Source: Gammaproteobacteria bacterium (lineage in GTDB: Bacteria > Pseudomonadota > Gammaproteobacteria > Arenicellales > UBA868). From it: a stretch of 33,644 nt of DNA. Each line of letters starts with the position of its first letter. Within the stretch, counting starts at the first letter, position 1. The notes under the pieces were generated by a model that made no database searches, had not been told where the DNA came from, and saw nothing but the letters and a program-made list of their open reading frames with translations. Of this stretch, positions 17,992 to 26,523 are shown in pieces. Position numbers and translations under genes: made by a program. The stretch covers positions 1-33,644 of the forward strand of contig JAAZYQ010000011.1 of NCBI GenBank assembly GCA_014239575.1, read 5' to 3'.

Positions 17992-18591
17992 TCAGATTTC
18001 ACCACCAACCCGTTCATGTAATGGACTGTTGCGCGGAAAGTGGGCCAACAGAAATTTCATCTGGTCAGCCAGGATCCGCTTTCCCGAAAGGTAGATGTAT
18101 TCGGCGTGGGTGGGTACAAATGGTACAGCCAGTAACTGCATACCGGCCTCCTGAAGTGTGTTATTGCCCTTATGGTGATTGCAGCGTTTGCAGGCTGTAA
18201 CCACATTCTGCCAGCTGTCACTACCGCCGCGGCTCACCGGCTCGATGTGGTCTCGCGACAGATCAGAACTACGAAAATGCCCCCCGCAGTACAGACACAG
18301 ATTGGCGTCACGACGAAAGAGTGTGATGTTATTCAACGGCGGGGTGTAGGATGGAAGGCGTTTCAAGTGAGCCCGTGAGCGTCCGGCGGTGCAGATAATT
18401 GAATGCAGTGCAAGCGTGCTTTGCTGGCCGGAGCAGGCATTAATACCGCCATGCACCGTATACAACACTGACCCCATCGGATAGAGAATCTGTTCCAGAC
18501 TGTGTAGACGAGCCGCTTCCTCAAATCCGACCCACTCCATTGGCAGGCCGGCTATATCTGTTCTCAAAACACGCAGGGTTGAATCGATCAT
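17992..18591 (-). CDS. HNH endonuclease family protein
   Basis: The 199-residue protein has an HNH nuclease module with a zinc knuckle: CLYCGG (Cys99, Cys102), the catalytic region SRDHIEPVSRGG (His115), Asn129 in SWQNVV, and CKRCNHHKGN (Cys134, Cys137). About 90 N-terminal residues of unknown fold precede it. Stand-alone proteins of this build are common in proteobacterial chromosomes; they are not part of an obvious restriction system, and their target is unknown. GGAAA lies a few bases before the ATG. No methylase or phage gene is nearby. Confidence 0.8.
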   Translation of the reverse strand: MIDSTLRVLRTDIAGLPMEWVGFEEAARLHSLEQILYPMGSVLYTVHGGINACSGQQSTLALHSIICTAGRSRAHLKRLPSYTPPLNNITLFRRDANLCLYCGGHFRSSDLSRDHIEPVSRGGSDSWQNVVTACKRCNHHKGNNTLQEAGMQLLAVPFVPTHAEYIYLSGKRILADQMKFLLAHFPRNSPLHERVGGEI

Positions 18592-18670
18592 CGTTTTTCC
18601 AAAACGGGACTGACATTAATGTGCTTCACAATGCTGGCCTGATCAATACCCACGCGTATCGTAGTCGTAA

Positions 18671-18692
18671 CCACTGGCAGCATTACCAGTGG
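18671..18692. repeat. Perfect inverted repeat between MFS and HNH genes
   Basis: CCACTGG and CCAGTGG form a seven-pair stem around an eight-base loop, in the 204-base gap between the two minus-strand genes. No T-run follows on the minus strand, so it is not a standard terminator. It could be an mRNA stem or a binding site upstream of the HNH gene. Confidence 0.3.
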
Positions 18693-18795
18693 CTAGCCCG
18701 ATACCGTTTTTTAAAATGTCGTGACGCTTCAAAAGCTTAGGATGAAACAGGTCAATCCGTTTATACCAGGCCCTGATACCCCTGCTGGGCACTAT

Positions 18796-20016
18796 TCATT
18801 CTGCCTGCAGTCGTGGAACAGGCTGCTCGTTGATCGGCAGATGAATCAACGCTGCGCCAAGACCCAATAGAATGCCGGCTTGCCACATGAGGTCGTACGA
18901 CCCGGTCTGGTCGTAAATATAACCACCCATCCAAACACCGATAAAGCTGCCGATCTGGTGGCTAAGAAAGACAAATCCGTAAAGAGTCGCCATATAACGT
19001 ATTCCGAACACCTGAGCAATAATCCCCGCTGTCAGCGGAACCGTCGATAGCCACAATAGTCCCATAGTCGCGGCAAAAATGTAAATCGTAAGCTCTGACT
19101 TGGGTGCAACTAAAAATACCAGTAGCGTCACGGCTCGAATCGCATAAATGGCACTTAAGCCCCATTTCTTACTGAAGCGCTGACCAAAGGCTCCAGACAG
19201 CAATGAGCCAGCAATATTGAATATTCCAATAAGAGATATAGCGATCGCGCCTACCATTGAACCCAGGCCGAGATCTGATACGTATGAGGGCAAATGAACC
19301 GTAATGAATGCCACATGGAATCCGCAAACAAAAAACCCTGCCGTGAGTAAAAGGAACCCCCGATGCGCAAAGGCTTCTCGCATCGCCCCGATTGAACCGG
19401 TATGCACCACGTTCTCATCGCGCACACGAGGATCATTGGGTAGCATGAACGCAAACGGGATGATCAGGCAGACCGAAACTGCAGTAACAACCAGGGCCCA
19501 CGACCAGCCATGATTTGATATCACTCCCTGTGTAATCGGCGAATAAAGTACCTGCCCTACAGATCCTGCAGCCGTGCACAAGCCCATAACCAGCGAGCGC
19601 TTTTGAACCCCGACAACCCGCACCATGGTAGCGGTCACAAGTGAAAAAGACGTAAAGGCTACGCCGGTACCAACTAAAACGCCGCCCGCCAGATATAAAG
19701 ACCCTGAGGATTCGACCCAGGTCATACCGAAAGTGCCCAGCGCATAGATAAGGGCTCCACCTATAACAACCCACAACGGTCCATAACGGTCTGCAAGGAT
19801 GCCGGCCAGCGGAAGGCAAAGCCCCCAAAAAATATTCTGAAGCGCCATGGCAAGCGCAAAGGTCTCCCGAGTCCATCCAAGGTCCAGGGTCATTGGCCCA
19901 AGATACAGTCCGTAACTCGAACGAGCACCGAAACCAATCAATGAAATCAAGCAACCACCCAGCAGCACTATAAATACTGTTTGCCAGGACTTGGCGACTA
20001 AACGGTGGTCAGTCAT
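18796..20016 (-). CDS. Major facilitator superfamily transporter
   Basis: The 406-residue protein has about twelve membrane helices. MFS motif A appears as GILADRYGPLWVV between helices 2 and 3, and a longer central loop separates the two halves (around LPNDPRVRDENVV). The pattern resembles monocarboxylate or oxalate/formate-type carriers, but substrate prediction from sequence is not safe. It is alone on its strand, divergent from sufE with 143 bases between starts. Confidence 0.85.
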   Translation of the reverse strand: MTDHRLVAKSWQTVFIVLLGGCLISLIGFGARSSYGLYLGPMTLDLGWTRETFALAMALQNIFWGLCLPLAGILADRYGPLWVVIGGALIYALGTFGMTWVESSGSLYLAGGVLVGTGVAFTSFSLVTATMVRVVGVQKRSLVMGLCTAAGSVGQVLYSPITQGVISNHGWSWALVVTAVSVCLIIPFAFMLPNDPRVRDENVVHTGSIGAMREAFAHRGFLLLTAGFFVCGFHVAFITVHLPSYVSDLGLGSMVGAIAISLIGIFNIAGSLLSGAFGQRFSKKWGLSAIYAIRAVTLLVFLVAPKSELTIYIFAATMGLLWLSTVPLTAGIIAQVFGIRYMATLYGFVFLSHQIGSFIGVWMGGYIYDQTGSYDLMWQAGILLGLGAALIHLPINEQPVPRLQAE

Positions 20017-20082
20017 CGTAATGAATGTCCGGAGTTAACGTTATCGATCCTTGTTTGGGGGCTATTAGCGCCAACATTTCAC

Positions 20083-20113
20083 CCGACAATCCGGCAAGTT
20101 GAAGATATATAAT
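20083..20113 (+). promoter_or_regulatory. Candidate sigma-70 promoter of sufE
   Basis: TATAAT (20108-20113) matches the -10 consensus exactly. CCGACA (20083-20088) shares four bases with TTGACA at a rather long spacing of 19. Transcription would begin about 40 bases before the sufE ATG. Confidence 0.45.
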
Positions 20114-20159
20114 CGTGATTCTTAGTTTAACTGTTCGATCCTTCTGGCGCGCTTCTTTT

Positions 20160-20591
20160 ATGGAACCTTTCCCCATAGATTTCGACCGGGTTATTGAAAC
20201 ATTTGATTTCCTTAATGACTGGGATGCCCGTTATCATTTTATAACCGAACTTGGCGAACAATTGCCGAAGTTTCCGGATGCCGACCGGGTGGATGCCTAT
20301 CTTGTCCCCGAGTGCATGAGCACGGTTTTTATTCAGGCTCTACGTGATCCCCAAGGTCACTATACGTTTCGGGGGGATTGCGACACCTCTACGGTTAAAG
20401 GGGTGGTGGCGATTCTATTGGCGATGTTTCACGGCAAGACCGCCCAACAGATCGTGGATTTTGACGCGGACGCGGGTTTTGAAACACTCGGACTTTTCGA
20501 TCATCTAAGCCCAAGCCGACATGTCGGCGTCTACGCTATGGTACAGCGCGTCAAACGCCAGGTCGCCGCGCTGGAGGCGGGATCATCCTAG
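20160..20591 (+). CDS. sufE: SufE-family sulfur acceptor protein
   Basis: The 143-residue protein matches SufE, which accepts persulfide sulfur from the cysteine desulfurase SufS (or CsdA) and stimulates it for iron-sulfur cluster assembly. Typical segments are FDFLNDWDARYHFITELGE, LPKFPD, TVKGVVAILLAMF and FDHLSPSRHVG. The acceptor cysteine is Cys52 in VPECMSTVF; most family members have V-x-G-C-x-S here, so the PEC version is a variant. I start at the ATG at 20160, where the family begins; the longer frame from 20115 has no homology. No desulfurase or other suf gene is adjacent. Confidence 0.85.
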   Translation: MEPFPIDFDRVIETFDFLNDWDARYHFITELGEQLPKFPDADRVDAYLVPECMSTVFIQALRDPQGHYTFRGDCDTSTVKGVVAILLAMFHGKTAQQIVDFDADAGFETLGLFDHLSPSRHVGVYAMVQRVKRQVAALEAGSS

Positions 20592-20681
20592 GCCCCGACC
20601 CCCCTTTTTTTTATGACCTTCGACCCTAAAGACGCCGGCAAGCTCGCCAGGGCTGCTGTTTTTTCGAGATAAAACCGGGAC

Positions 20682-22322
20682 TCACGCCAGGGACGAACTG
20701 GTCGGAAGTTCCCCACGGCGACGACGTTCAACCAAATTATCCAACCAGTCCGGGTCCATTTCAGGCACCGAGGACAACAATAATTCGGTGTAGGGTGCAT
20801 GGGGTGGGGTCAGAATCTCCTCTTTAAGCCCCTGCTCGACAACCTGCCCTTGGTACATCACCACGATGTGATCGGCGATCGCCCTGACCGTCGCAAGATC
20901 ATGGGTAATAAACAGATAAGAGACGCCAAGCTCATTTTGAAGATTTTGCAGGAGTTCCAGGATGCCTTCGGCCACCAACTGATCAAGGGCCGAAGTGACT
21001 TCGTCGCAGATGATTAAATCGGGGTTTGCAGCCAATGCCCGTGCGATACACACTCGTTGCTTCTCTCCTCCCGACAATTGCCCTGGATACCGATCGACAT
21101 AGTCCTGTGGTAGTTCGATCTGCAGCAACAGTTGGGCAACCCGCGCGCGTTTTTCTTCTCCCACAAGGCCAAGGTAGAACTCCAGAGGCCGGCCAATGAC
21201 TTCGGAAATCTTCTGCCGCGGGTTCAAAGCGACGTCAGGCATCTGATAGATCATCTGAATCGCCCGCAATTGATCCTTAGAACGAATTCCCAGTACTGGC
21301 GGCAACCGACTGCCCTGGAAAATCACGGAGCCCTGACGTGCCGGCAACAAACCCGTGATAACTCGTGCCAGCGTACTCTTGCCACTCCCGGACTCACCCA
21401 CCACCGCGACTGTCTTCCCCTGAGGGACTTTGATAGAGACATCTTTCAATACTTCCTCGTCAGCCTGCGGATACCGGGCTGTAACTGAGGTCACTTCCAG
21501 TATCAGGTTCTGGCCAGTTTCTCCTTCTTTTTGCTCGCGCAAAGAGCGCACCTCCAACAAGCGCTTGGTATATTCCTGTTTGGGGTCGCGCAACAACTCC
21601 CTTGCGTTACCCTCCTCAACAAGATCGCCGTAACGCAGTACCATGATGTGATCAGCCAACTGTGCGACAACCGCCAGATCGTGGGTAATATAGATCGCCG
21701 CCACGCCCCGGGCTCGCACTGCCTCCTTGATGGCCGAGAGAACCTCGATCTGGGTAGTCACATCCAGCGCCGTCGTGGGTTCATCAAAAACAATAAGCTG
21801 TGGCTCACATCCCATAGCCATTGCAGTCATCGCTCGTTGCAATTGACCGCCAGATACCTGGTGAGGAAACCGTTCTCCAATTTGATCCGGGTCGGGTAGG
21901 TCGAGCTGGCGATACAGTTCCCTGCCACGCTTGGCCGCTTCATCCGGCCGCATCTTGCCGTGTTGCACTGGGGACTCGGTAAACTGATGGATCAATCGGT
22001 GGGCCGGATTAAAAGCAGCGGCTGCACTCTGGGCGACATAAGACACTTGGTTTCCGCGAATCTCGCGCAATCGGGAATGTGGTGCCCCAACCAATTCTTC
22101 CTGATTGAGCCGAATCGATCCAGAGGCGATTCGACACCCTGGTTTGGTATAGCCCATGGCAGCAAGCCCTAAAGTCGACTTGCCCGCTCCCGACTCACCA
22201 ATTAAGCCGACAATTTCACCTTTATGAAGATCGAGATTAAGGCCGTTAACAATACTCTTCCAATGACCGTCAATATCAGCCTCTATTACGAGATTCTTCA
22301 TCTGCATCAACAACTCAGCCAT
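20682..22322 (-). CDS. Double-ATPase ABC protein of the peptide/nickel importer class
   Basis: Two complete ABC ATPase domains are fused in 546 residues. Domain 1 has Walker A GESGAGKST (42-50), signature VSGGQ (156-160), Walker B LIVFDEP and THD. Domain 2 has GESGSGKST (309-317), LSGGE (416-420), LIICDEV, where Val replaces the usual Pro, and THD. This is the DppD-DppF/GsiA-type fusion that powers uptake of peptides, glutathione or related solutes. A very strong AAGGAGGAG ribosome binding site supports the ATG at 22322. No permease or binding protein is next to it, so its partners must be encoded elsewhere. Confidence 0.9.
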   Translation of the reverse strand: MAELLMQMKNLVIEADIDGHWKSIVNGLNLDLHKGEIVGLIGESGAGKSTLGLAAMGYTKPGCRIASGSIRLNQEELVGAPHSRLREIRGNQVSYVAQSAAAAFNPAHRLIHQFTESPVQHGKMRPDEAAKRGRELYRQLDLPDPDQIGERFPHQVSGGQLQRAMTAMAMGCEPQLIVFDEPTTALDVTTQIEVLSAIKEAVRARGVAAIYITHDLAVVAQLADHIMVLRYGDLVEEGNARELLRDPKQEYTKRLLEVRSLREQKEGETGQNLILEVTSVTARYPQADEEVLKDVSIKVPQGKTVAVVGESGSGKSTLARVITGLLPARQGSVIFQGSRLPPVLGIRSKDQLRAIQMIYQMPDVALNPRQKISEVIGRPLEFYLGLVGEEKRARVAQLLLQIELPQDYVDRYPGQLSGGEKQRVCIARALAANPDLIICDEVTSALDQLVAEGILELLQNLQNELGVSYLFITHDLATVRAIADHIVVMYQGQVVEQGLKEEILTPPHAPYTELLLSSVPEMDPDWLDNLVERRRRGELPTSSSLA

Positions 22323-22369
22323 GCGCCTCCTCCTTCAACTGCCGTGAGGGCAAATCATACTGTTCCAAC

Positions 22370-22387
22370 CGCGCGATCTTTCGCGCG
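22370..22387. repeat. G+C-rich hairpin in the ABC-gene leader
   Basis: CGCGCGA and TCGCGCG form a perfect seven-pair stem with a four-base loop, 48 bases before the ABC ATPase start and within the divergent gap to the cupin gene. It could be an operator or a leader RNA stem; no T-run follows on the minus strand. Confidence 0.35.
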
Positions 22388-22515
22388 CCTTGTGCTGGTC
22401 GTTCCATCGCCGCCCAAAAATCCTTATTGAGTTAAATTCACGCTTTAGAGTAACCTATTGGCTGCATTTTCAAAAGACCATCTTTTTAACGCTACTGTAG
22501 GGCGCCAAACTATCC

Positions 22516-23142
22516 ATGAATCAACAGTCAAACTCTGGCGATCTTACCGATCTGCTGGCCGGACTCGGCGAGCTTTCGGCCCAAGATTCGTCCATCGCGT
22601 TTCAGGAATTGGCCAGGCAGATCGAGGCAGTGCCGACCCGCGGACATGAGGTCGCGCCAACCGCGTGTTCAACAACCTACCAGTGCCTTGCGCAAGCTCT
22701 TTCCACCGTCCAACCGGACGGGAGTTTTGCCCACACGATCGCGACTGCTGCCCAAAACGCGTCCTGGCAAGAAGCCAGCCGTGGTGTGCCAGAGTTTTTT
22801 TCCGGAGGTTACGGCTATACGACTCTGGTAACGGAAAAACCACCGGTCACTTCTGATTCGTTACGGATCGGCCTTTTACTGCAACAACCGCAAATCTCCT
22901 ACCCAGGGCATGCCCACGATGCCGAGGAGTTTTATTTCATTCTGAGCGGCAAAGCAAAATGGCAGGTCGACGAAACCTCTTTCGAGGTATCGGCCGGCGA
23001 CCTGATTCACCATCCCCCGAGCGCTATCCATGCCATGCAGACCACACGGCACCCCTTACTCGCCGCGTGGGTATGGCGTGGCGCCCTCACTGGTCGGTTC
23101 TGGTATGAAAGCGCCCCCGATATTGACTGCCCACGGAACTGA
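22516..23142 (+). CDS. Cupin protein of the DMSP lyase (DddL/DddQ/DddW) superfamily
   Basis: The 208-residue protein has a C-terminal cupin that fits the DMSP lyase family (PF16867). The metal-site motif YPGHAHDAEEFY gives His132, His134, Glu138 and Tyr140 (H-x-H-x3-E-x-Y), and GDLIHHPPSAIHAM gives the fourth ligand, His172. Such enzymes split dimethylsulfoniopropionate into dimethylsulfide and acrylate, using a metal and a catalytic Tyr. The N-terminal 100 residues are helical and more variable, as in DddL and DddQ. No acrylate-processing gene is next to it, so the activity is not confirmed by context. The ATG at 22516 is the first good start. Confidence 0.65.
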   Translation: MNQQSNSGDLTDLLAGLGELSAQDSSIAFQELARQIEAVPTRGHEVAPTACSTTYQCLAQALSTVQPDGSFAHTIATAAQNASWQEASRGVPEFFSGGYGYTTLVTEKPPVTSDSLRIGLLLQQPQISYPGHAHDAEEFYFILSGKAKWQVDETSFEVSAGDLIHHPPSAIHAMQTTRHPLLAAWVWRGALTGRFWYESAPDIDCPRN

Positions 23143-23170
23143 TACAACACGCCATCCGTTGCGGCACCCT

Positions 23171-23836
23171 TCAGGGTCCGTTCACAACCGGTTCCGGACG
23201 ATCCGTAAGTGCGCTTAGCACGCCAAGGGTCAAGTAGGTAATCCCAGCAAGCCATCGGTGCCAAGCGGAGGACGACTTCGGGTTACGCAAACGCTCGCCT
23301 ACCTTGGCGGCTGCCAACGCGTACAATGTGTCGGTCACAAAAGCGAGGCTCGCAAGCAGTACCCCGAGAAACAGGAACTGCAGGGCCGGCGCACCTCGAG
23401 CCGGATCGACAAACTGGGGCAGCAAGGCGACAAAAAACAGGCCCACTTTTGGGTTTAGGATATTAATCACTGCTGCCCGGGTAAAAAGTTGCAGCAGTGG
23501 CTTTGGTAACACCCCTTTTGATGGCTCGCCAGAAGTTGTGCGCCAGCATAGTGTTTGGATGCCCAGATAAAAAAGGTAGGCGGTGCCCAAATACTTAAGG
23601 GTATCAAACGCCAGGCCTGAAGACGCAATGAGAAGAGATAGGCCTAATACCGCAAACAGAACATGCCCCAGGGTGCCAGCCGCAATTCCGCAGGCTGACA
23701 CAACGCCAGCCCTTGGGCCCTGAGCCAGGCTCGTTGCAAGGATATAAAATACCCCAGGCCCCGGCGTGACAGCCAGGATGAGTGCGGCAGCGAAAAACAG
23801 CCCGAACTGCGGCCAATCAGGAAGAAGTTCAGCCAC
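23171..23836 (-). CDS. LysE/RhtB-family exporter
   Basis: The 221-residue membrane protein has about six helices and the TPGPGVFYI motif (24-32) in the first, the mark of LysE/RhtB exporters. Family members export amino acids such as lysine, homoserine, threonine or leucine. Its ATG lies inside the end of the MoaD-like gene (eight-base overlap), so it is translated from the same transcript as the aldehyde oxidoreductase genes. This suggests that it exports a substrate or product of that pathway; this role is inference. Confidence 0.85.
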   Translation of the reverse strand: MAELLPDWPQFGLFFAAALILAVTPGPGVFYILATSLAQGPRAGVVSACGIAAGTLGHVLFAVLGLSLLIASSGLAFDTLKYLGTAYLFYLGIQTLCWRTTSGEPSKGVLPKPLLQLFTRAAVINILNPKVGLFFVALLPQFVDPARGAPALQFLFLGVLLASLAFVTDTLYALAAAKVGERLRNPKSSSAWHRWLAGITYLTLGVLSALTDRPEPVVNGP

Positions 23837-24062
23837 CCGTCAAGGGTGCCATCACAACCATTTGATCTCCATCGACAAGGCTATGCTGACCACGTTTTGC
23901 CCTCGGCACAGCCTCGCCATTGACTGACACTAAACCAACCTTTGCTGCAGGGATTTCCAGAGCGACGAGCGCCTGCTCGACGCTGGCACCTTCGGCAAGA
24001 TTGACATAGGCGCCTGAAAAATAATCAATGAGCTGTCCGGTTACCCGCACTTTTACCTGCAT
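23829..24062 (-). CDS. MoaD/ThiS-like small sulfur carrier
   Basis: The 77-residue protein has the beta-grasp pattern of MoaD/ThiS and ends in APLTGG, the Gly-Gly tail that is adenylated and then thiocarboxylated. The middle carries VSVNGE and the end DGDQMVVM, both typical. MoaD donates sulfur to the pterin that binds molybdenum or tungsten. I start at the ATG at 24062, seven bases after the oxidoreductase stop, because the family begins here; the open frame reaches 24083. MoaD-like genes are often found beside tungsten aldehyde oxidoreductases, so a dedicated role in cofactor supply is likely. Confidence 0.8.
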   Translation of the reverse strand: MQVKVRVTGQLIDYFSGAYVNLAEGASVEQALVALEIPAAKVGLVSVNGEAVPRAKRGQHSLVDGDQMVVMAPLTGG

Positions 24063-24069
24063 ATCCAGA

Positions 24070-25887
24070 TTAACCCAACCCAAGACGGGTTAGCGTTTGA
24101 GGCGTCGGCTCGCCCTGCTCGCTCCAACCCCTGAGGCTGTAATACTCGGGTAGCATCTTATCTAGTTCATTGACTCTGCCTTTAGCCGTCCCGCTCGGCG
24201 CCGGATCCTTGAGCAACCGTTCCGGCAGCGTGTCATCGGCGCAGGTCAGCCCGGCAGCCAAATTGAACATTCGCTCCAAGTTCCAGATACGCTCGCCTGA
24301 TTCAAGCAAGCGCTCCGCCGTCCATTCCCCCTCACAACCCGCGTCAAGTTGTGCCGCAAATTCCGGTGCACCCCAGGCGCCCATGGTAAACATACAAAGA
24401 CCACTCGAATCCACTGCGGCCGTCCAATCCTGCGAGGCCTTGCAAGGCTCCGCCTTGCCCTCACCGCTCTGGTCGTCCATATCTACCTCGAAGGTATCGT
24501 GTTTGAGATGACATGCGCCACGATTACCAGTGGCGTAACCCAGGCCCATGCCCTGCAACGCCCTTGAGTCATAACCTGCGAACTCCTGTCCTTTGACCGT
24601 CATCGACAATTCAGGGTGGCCATACTTCTCACACATCAGCCTGGACCCCATGCCCAACACCTGGCCAAAGCCCTCTTGTTTGCCAGTCTTCTCCGACATG
24701 ATCGTTAGCGCTTCTGCATTTCCAAAATTCAATGGCACGCCATCGGTATCATCGATCGTGATGACACCCATCTCAAACAGCTCCATGGCGGCCGCCAGCG
24801 TCACGCCAAATGAAATTGGGTCCATGCCGTGCTCGTTCATCAGATAGCCGGCAAAAGTGCAGGCATCAATGTCGTCCACTCCGATAACGGGGCCAAAGGC
24901 AAACGCCGTCTCGTACTCAAGCCCACCCGAGGCATGCCAATATTCCTTTCGATTCTGGATAGTGAAATGATCCTTGTGGATGTGGGCGATCCGGCCACAG
25001 GCGATGGTGCAGCCAAAACAGGCCTTGTTGGTGATTAGGTTGCGATGCCCCGTTTCATCAGTCTTAAGCATTGCCTTGGCATCAACCTTGTCGTAACCTG
25101 AAAACTGTACCTCTTGAAAATTGCGAGTCGGCAGACCACCGAACTCCTGCATGGTGTCCATCATGGCATTGGTGCCGTACTTGGTCAGGCCGCCGGTGTC
25201 CTCGGCAAGTAGGTTTTTCATCTCGTTCGTTATCTGCATAAAACGTTTCGGGTCTTTGACCTGTACACCGTGAGTGCCGCGAACCGCAACAGCCTTGAGA
25301 TTCTTTGATCCCATGACCGCCCCCACACCCGAGCGGCCAGCAGCACGGTGTAAGTCATTGACGATGGCGGCATAACGTACGCCGCGCTCACCAGCAACAC
25401 CAATAGTCGCAATCTTGAGCATCGGATTATGGTGCTGCTTCTTGATCCACTCATCTGTCTCCCAAACTGTCTTACCCCAGACTTTCTCAGCGCTCTGGAG
25501 GCTGATTTCGTCACCTTCAATCAATAGATAAACCGGCTTCTCAGAAGAGCCCTCGACAATCAAAAGGTCATAGCCAGCATACTTTAATTCTGCACCAAAC
25601 TTGCCACCGCTATTGGAGCAAGCAATAGCACCGGTGAGAGGCCCTTTGGTCAACACCGCATATCGGCCACTGGTAGAAGCATTGGTTCCAGTCAACGGTC
25701 CGGTGGCAAAAATCAGCACATTGTCCGGACTCATCGCATCCACTTTGGGGTCCATGTTCTCCCATAAATACTTGGTGCCCAGACCGCGCTCACCAATGTA
25801 GTTATTGGCCCATTCCATATTCAATGGCTCGGGGGTGACTTCGCCTCGAGTGAGATTCACGCGTAGTACTTGTCCCTGCCAACTCAT
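24070..25887 (-). CDS. aor: Aldehyde:ferredoxin oxidoreductase (tungsten/molybdenum)
   Basis: The 605-residue enzyme oxidises aldehydes to carboxylic acids with a tungsten- or molybdenum-bis-pterin and passes electrons to ferredoxin-type clusters. Its length is normal for the family. The [4Fe-4S] ligands are Cys290, Cys293 and Cys297 in ACFGCTIACG, with a fourth Cys about 200 residues later in SSGLCMF. Pterin-site motifs include TGPLTGTNASTSGRY and AGRSGVGAVMGSKNLK. The ATG overlaps the stop of the ferredoxin-subunit gene (ATGA). The pairing with a four-cluster ferredoxin resembles AorAB of Aromatoleum. Which metal is used and which aldehyde is oxidised cannot be told. Confidence 0.93.
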   Translation of the reverse strand: MSWQGQVLRVNLTRGEVTPEPLNMEWANNYIGERGLGTKYLWENMDPKVDAMSPDNVLIFATGPLTGTNASTSGRYAVLTKGPLTGAIACSNSGGKFGAELKYAGYDLLIVEGSSEKPVYLLIEGDEISLQSAEKVWGKTVWETDEWIKKQHHNPMLKIATIGVAGERGVRYAAIVNDLHRAAGRSGVGAVMGSKNLKAVAVRGTHGVQVKDPKRFMQITNEMKNLLAEDTGGLTKYGTNAMMDTMQEFGGLPTRNFQEVQFSGYDKVDAKAMLKTDETGHRNLITNKACFGCTIACGRIAHIHKDHFTIQNRKEYWHASGGLEYETAFAFGPVIGVDDIDACTFAGYLMNEHGMDPISFGVTLAAAMELFEMGVITIDDTDGVPLNFGNAEALTIMSEKTGKQEGFGQVLGMGSRLMCEKYGHPELSMTVKGQEFAGYDSRALQGMGLGYATGNRGACHLKHDTFEVDMDDQSGEGKAEPCKASQDWTAAVDSSGLCMFTMGAWGAPEFAAQLDAGCEGEWTAERLLESGERIWNLERMFNLAAGLTCADDTLPERLLKDPAPSGTAKGRVNELDKMLPEYYSLRGWSEQGEPTPQTLTRLGLG

Positions 25888-26357
25888 GATGAAACCCCCT
25901 TTGCATTTTGTTCCGCGACGACTTGCATGCGTCCTACTCCCGTCGCTCCAGCGTCAAGATAAGTAATGGCGTCAGTCGGGCAGGCCGCAACACACTGCGG
26001 ATCACCGTTACAAAGATCGCATTTGTCGACTTTGCCGCTGACTGGGTTGAATTCGATCGTGCCAAACGGGCATGCGGTGGTACAGGCTTTACAACCGACA
26101 CAAGCTTGGGCGCTCACCAACTTGGCCCCTAAGCCGCTGTCCACGTAGATAGCGCCCGTTGGGCAGGCTTTAAGGCACCAGGCCTCTACACACTGGGTGC
26201 AGGTGTAAGGCACCGATGTCTTGCCATGCTCGAACTCAAAGACTCGAATCCGGGATCGGGCCGGATTAAATTCGCCCTCGTGTTCAAAGCTACAAGCCAG
26301 CTCACATTGCAGACATCCGGTACATAAGCTAGGTTCGATGTGAAGCGACCGATGCAT
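25884..26357 (-). CDS. Four-cluster ferredoxin subunit for the aldehyde oxidoreductase
   Basis: The 157-residue protein has 16 cysteines in four groups (Cys12, 15, 18, 22; 53, 56, 61, 65; 86, 89, 92, 96; 113, 116, 122, 126), enough for four [4Fe-4S] clusters, like the HycB/DmsB and AorA type electron-transfer subunits. No signal peptide is seen, so it is cytoplasmic. AAGGGG lies just before the ATG at 26357; the open frame continues upstream but is not cysteine-rich. Its stop overlaps the oxidoreductase start, so the two are made together and likely form one complex that hands electrons onward. Confidence 0.9.
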   Translation of the reverse strand: MHRSLHIEPSLCTGCLQCELACSFEHEGEFNPARSRIRVFEFEHGKTSVPYTCTQCVEAWCLKACPTGAIYVDSGLGAKLVSAQACVGCKACTTACPFGTIEFNPVSGKVDKCDLCNGDPQCVAACPTDAITYLDAGATGVGRMQVVAEQNAKGVSS

Positions 26358-26367
26358 GATTTTCCCC

Positions 26368-26375
26368 TTGCGCAA
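26368..26375. promoter_or_regulatory. TTGCGCAA palindrome beside the ferredoxin-subunit ribosome binding site
   Basis: An eight-base perfect palindrome lies directly upstream of the AAGGGG of the ferredoxin-subunit gene, within the 166-base divergent region to the glcD-type gene. It could be an operator half or chance; no matching second copy was found. Confidence 0.2.
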
Positions 26376-26453
26376 CAAATGGTTTTTAACAGCCAACAGG
26401 CACTGTACCAAAAAACCAAAGGGAAATAACAGTCTTAGTGCGACAGTGAAGCA

Positions 26454-26459
26454 TATAAT
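26454..26459 (+). promoter_or_regulatory. -10 element upstream of the GlcD-type gene
   Basis: TATAAT matches the -10 consensus exactly and lies 64 bases before the ATG at 26524. The -35 region is poor, which may indicate that an activator is needed. Confidence 0.4.
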
Positions 26460-26523
26460 CCAGTATCTGGAGGCTCTATCCTTAGTCTTTGTCTCATGCT
26501 TATCTCCAAAGCAGAACAGTTCC

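Noticed and set aside
17992-18591. HNH protein as part of a restriction or phage-defence system
   Set aside because: No methylase, helicase or other defence gene is nearby, and stand-alone HNH proteins are common on chromosomes.
26356-26523. Upstream extension of the GlcD-type protein
   Set aside because: The extension overlaps the start of the opposite ferredoxin-subunit gene, contains the promoter region and has no family similarity.
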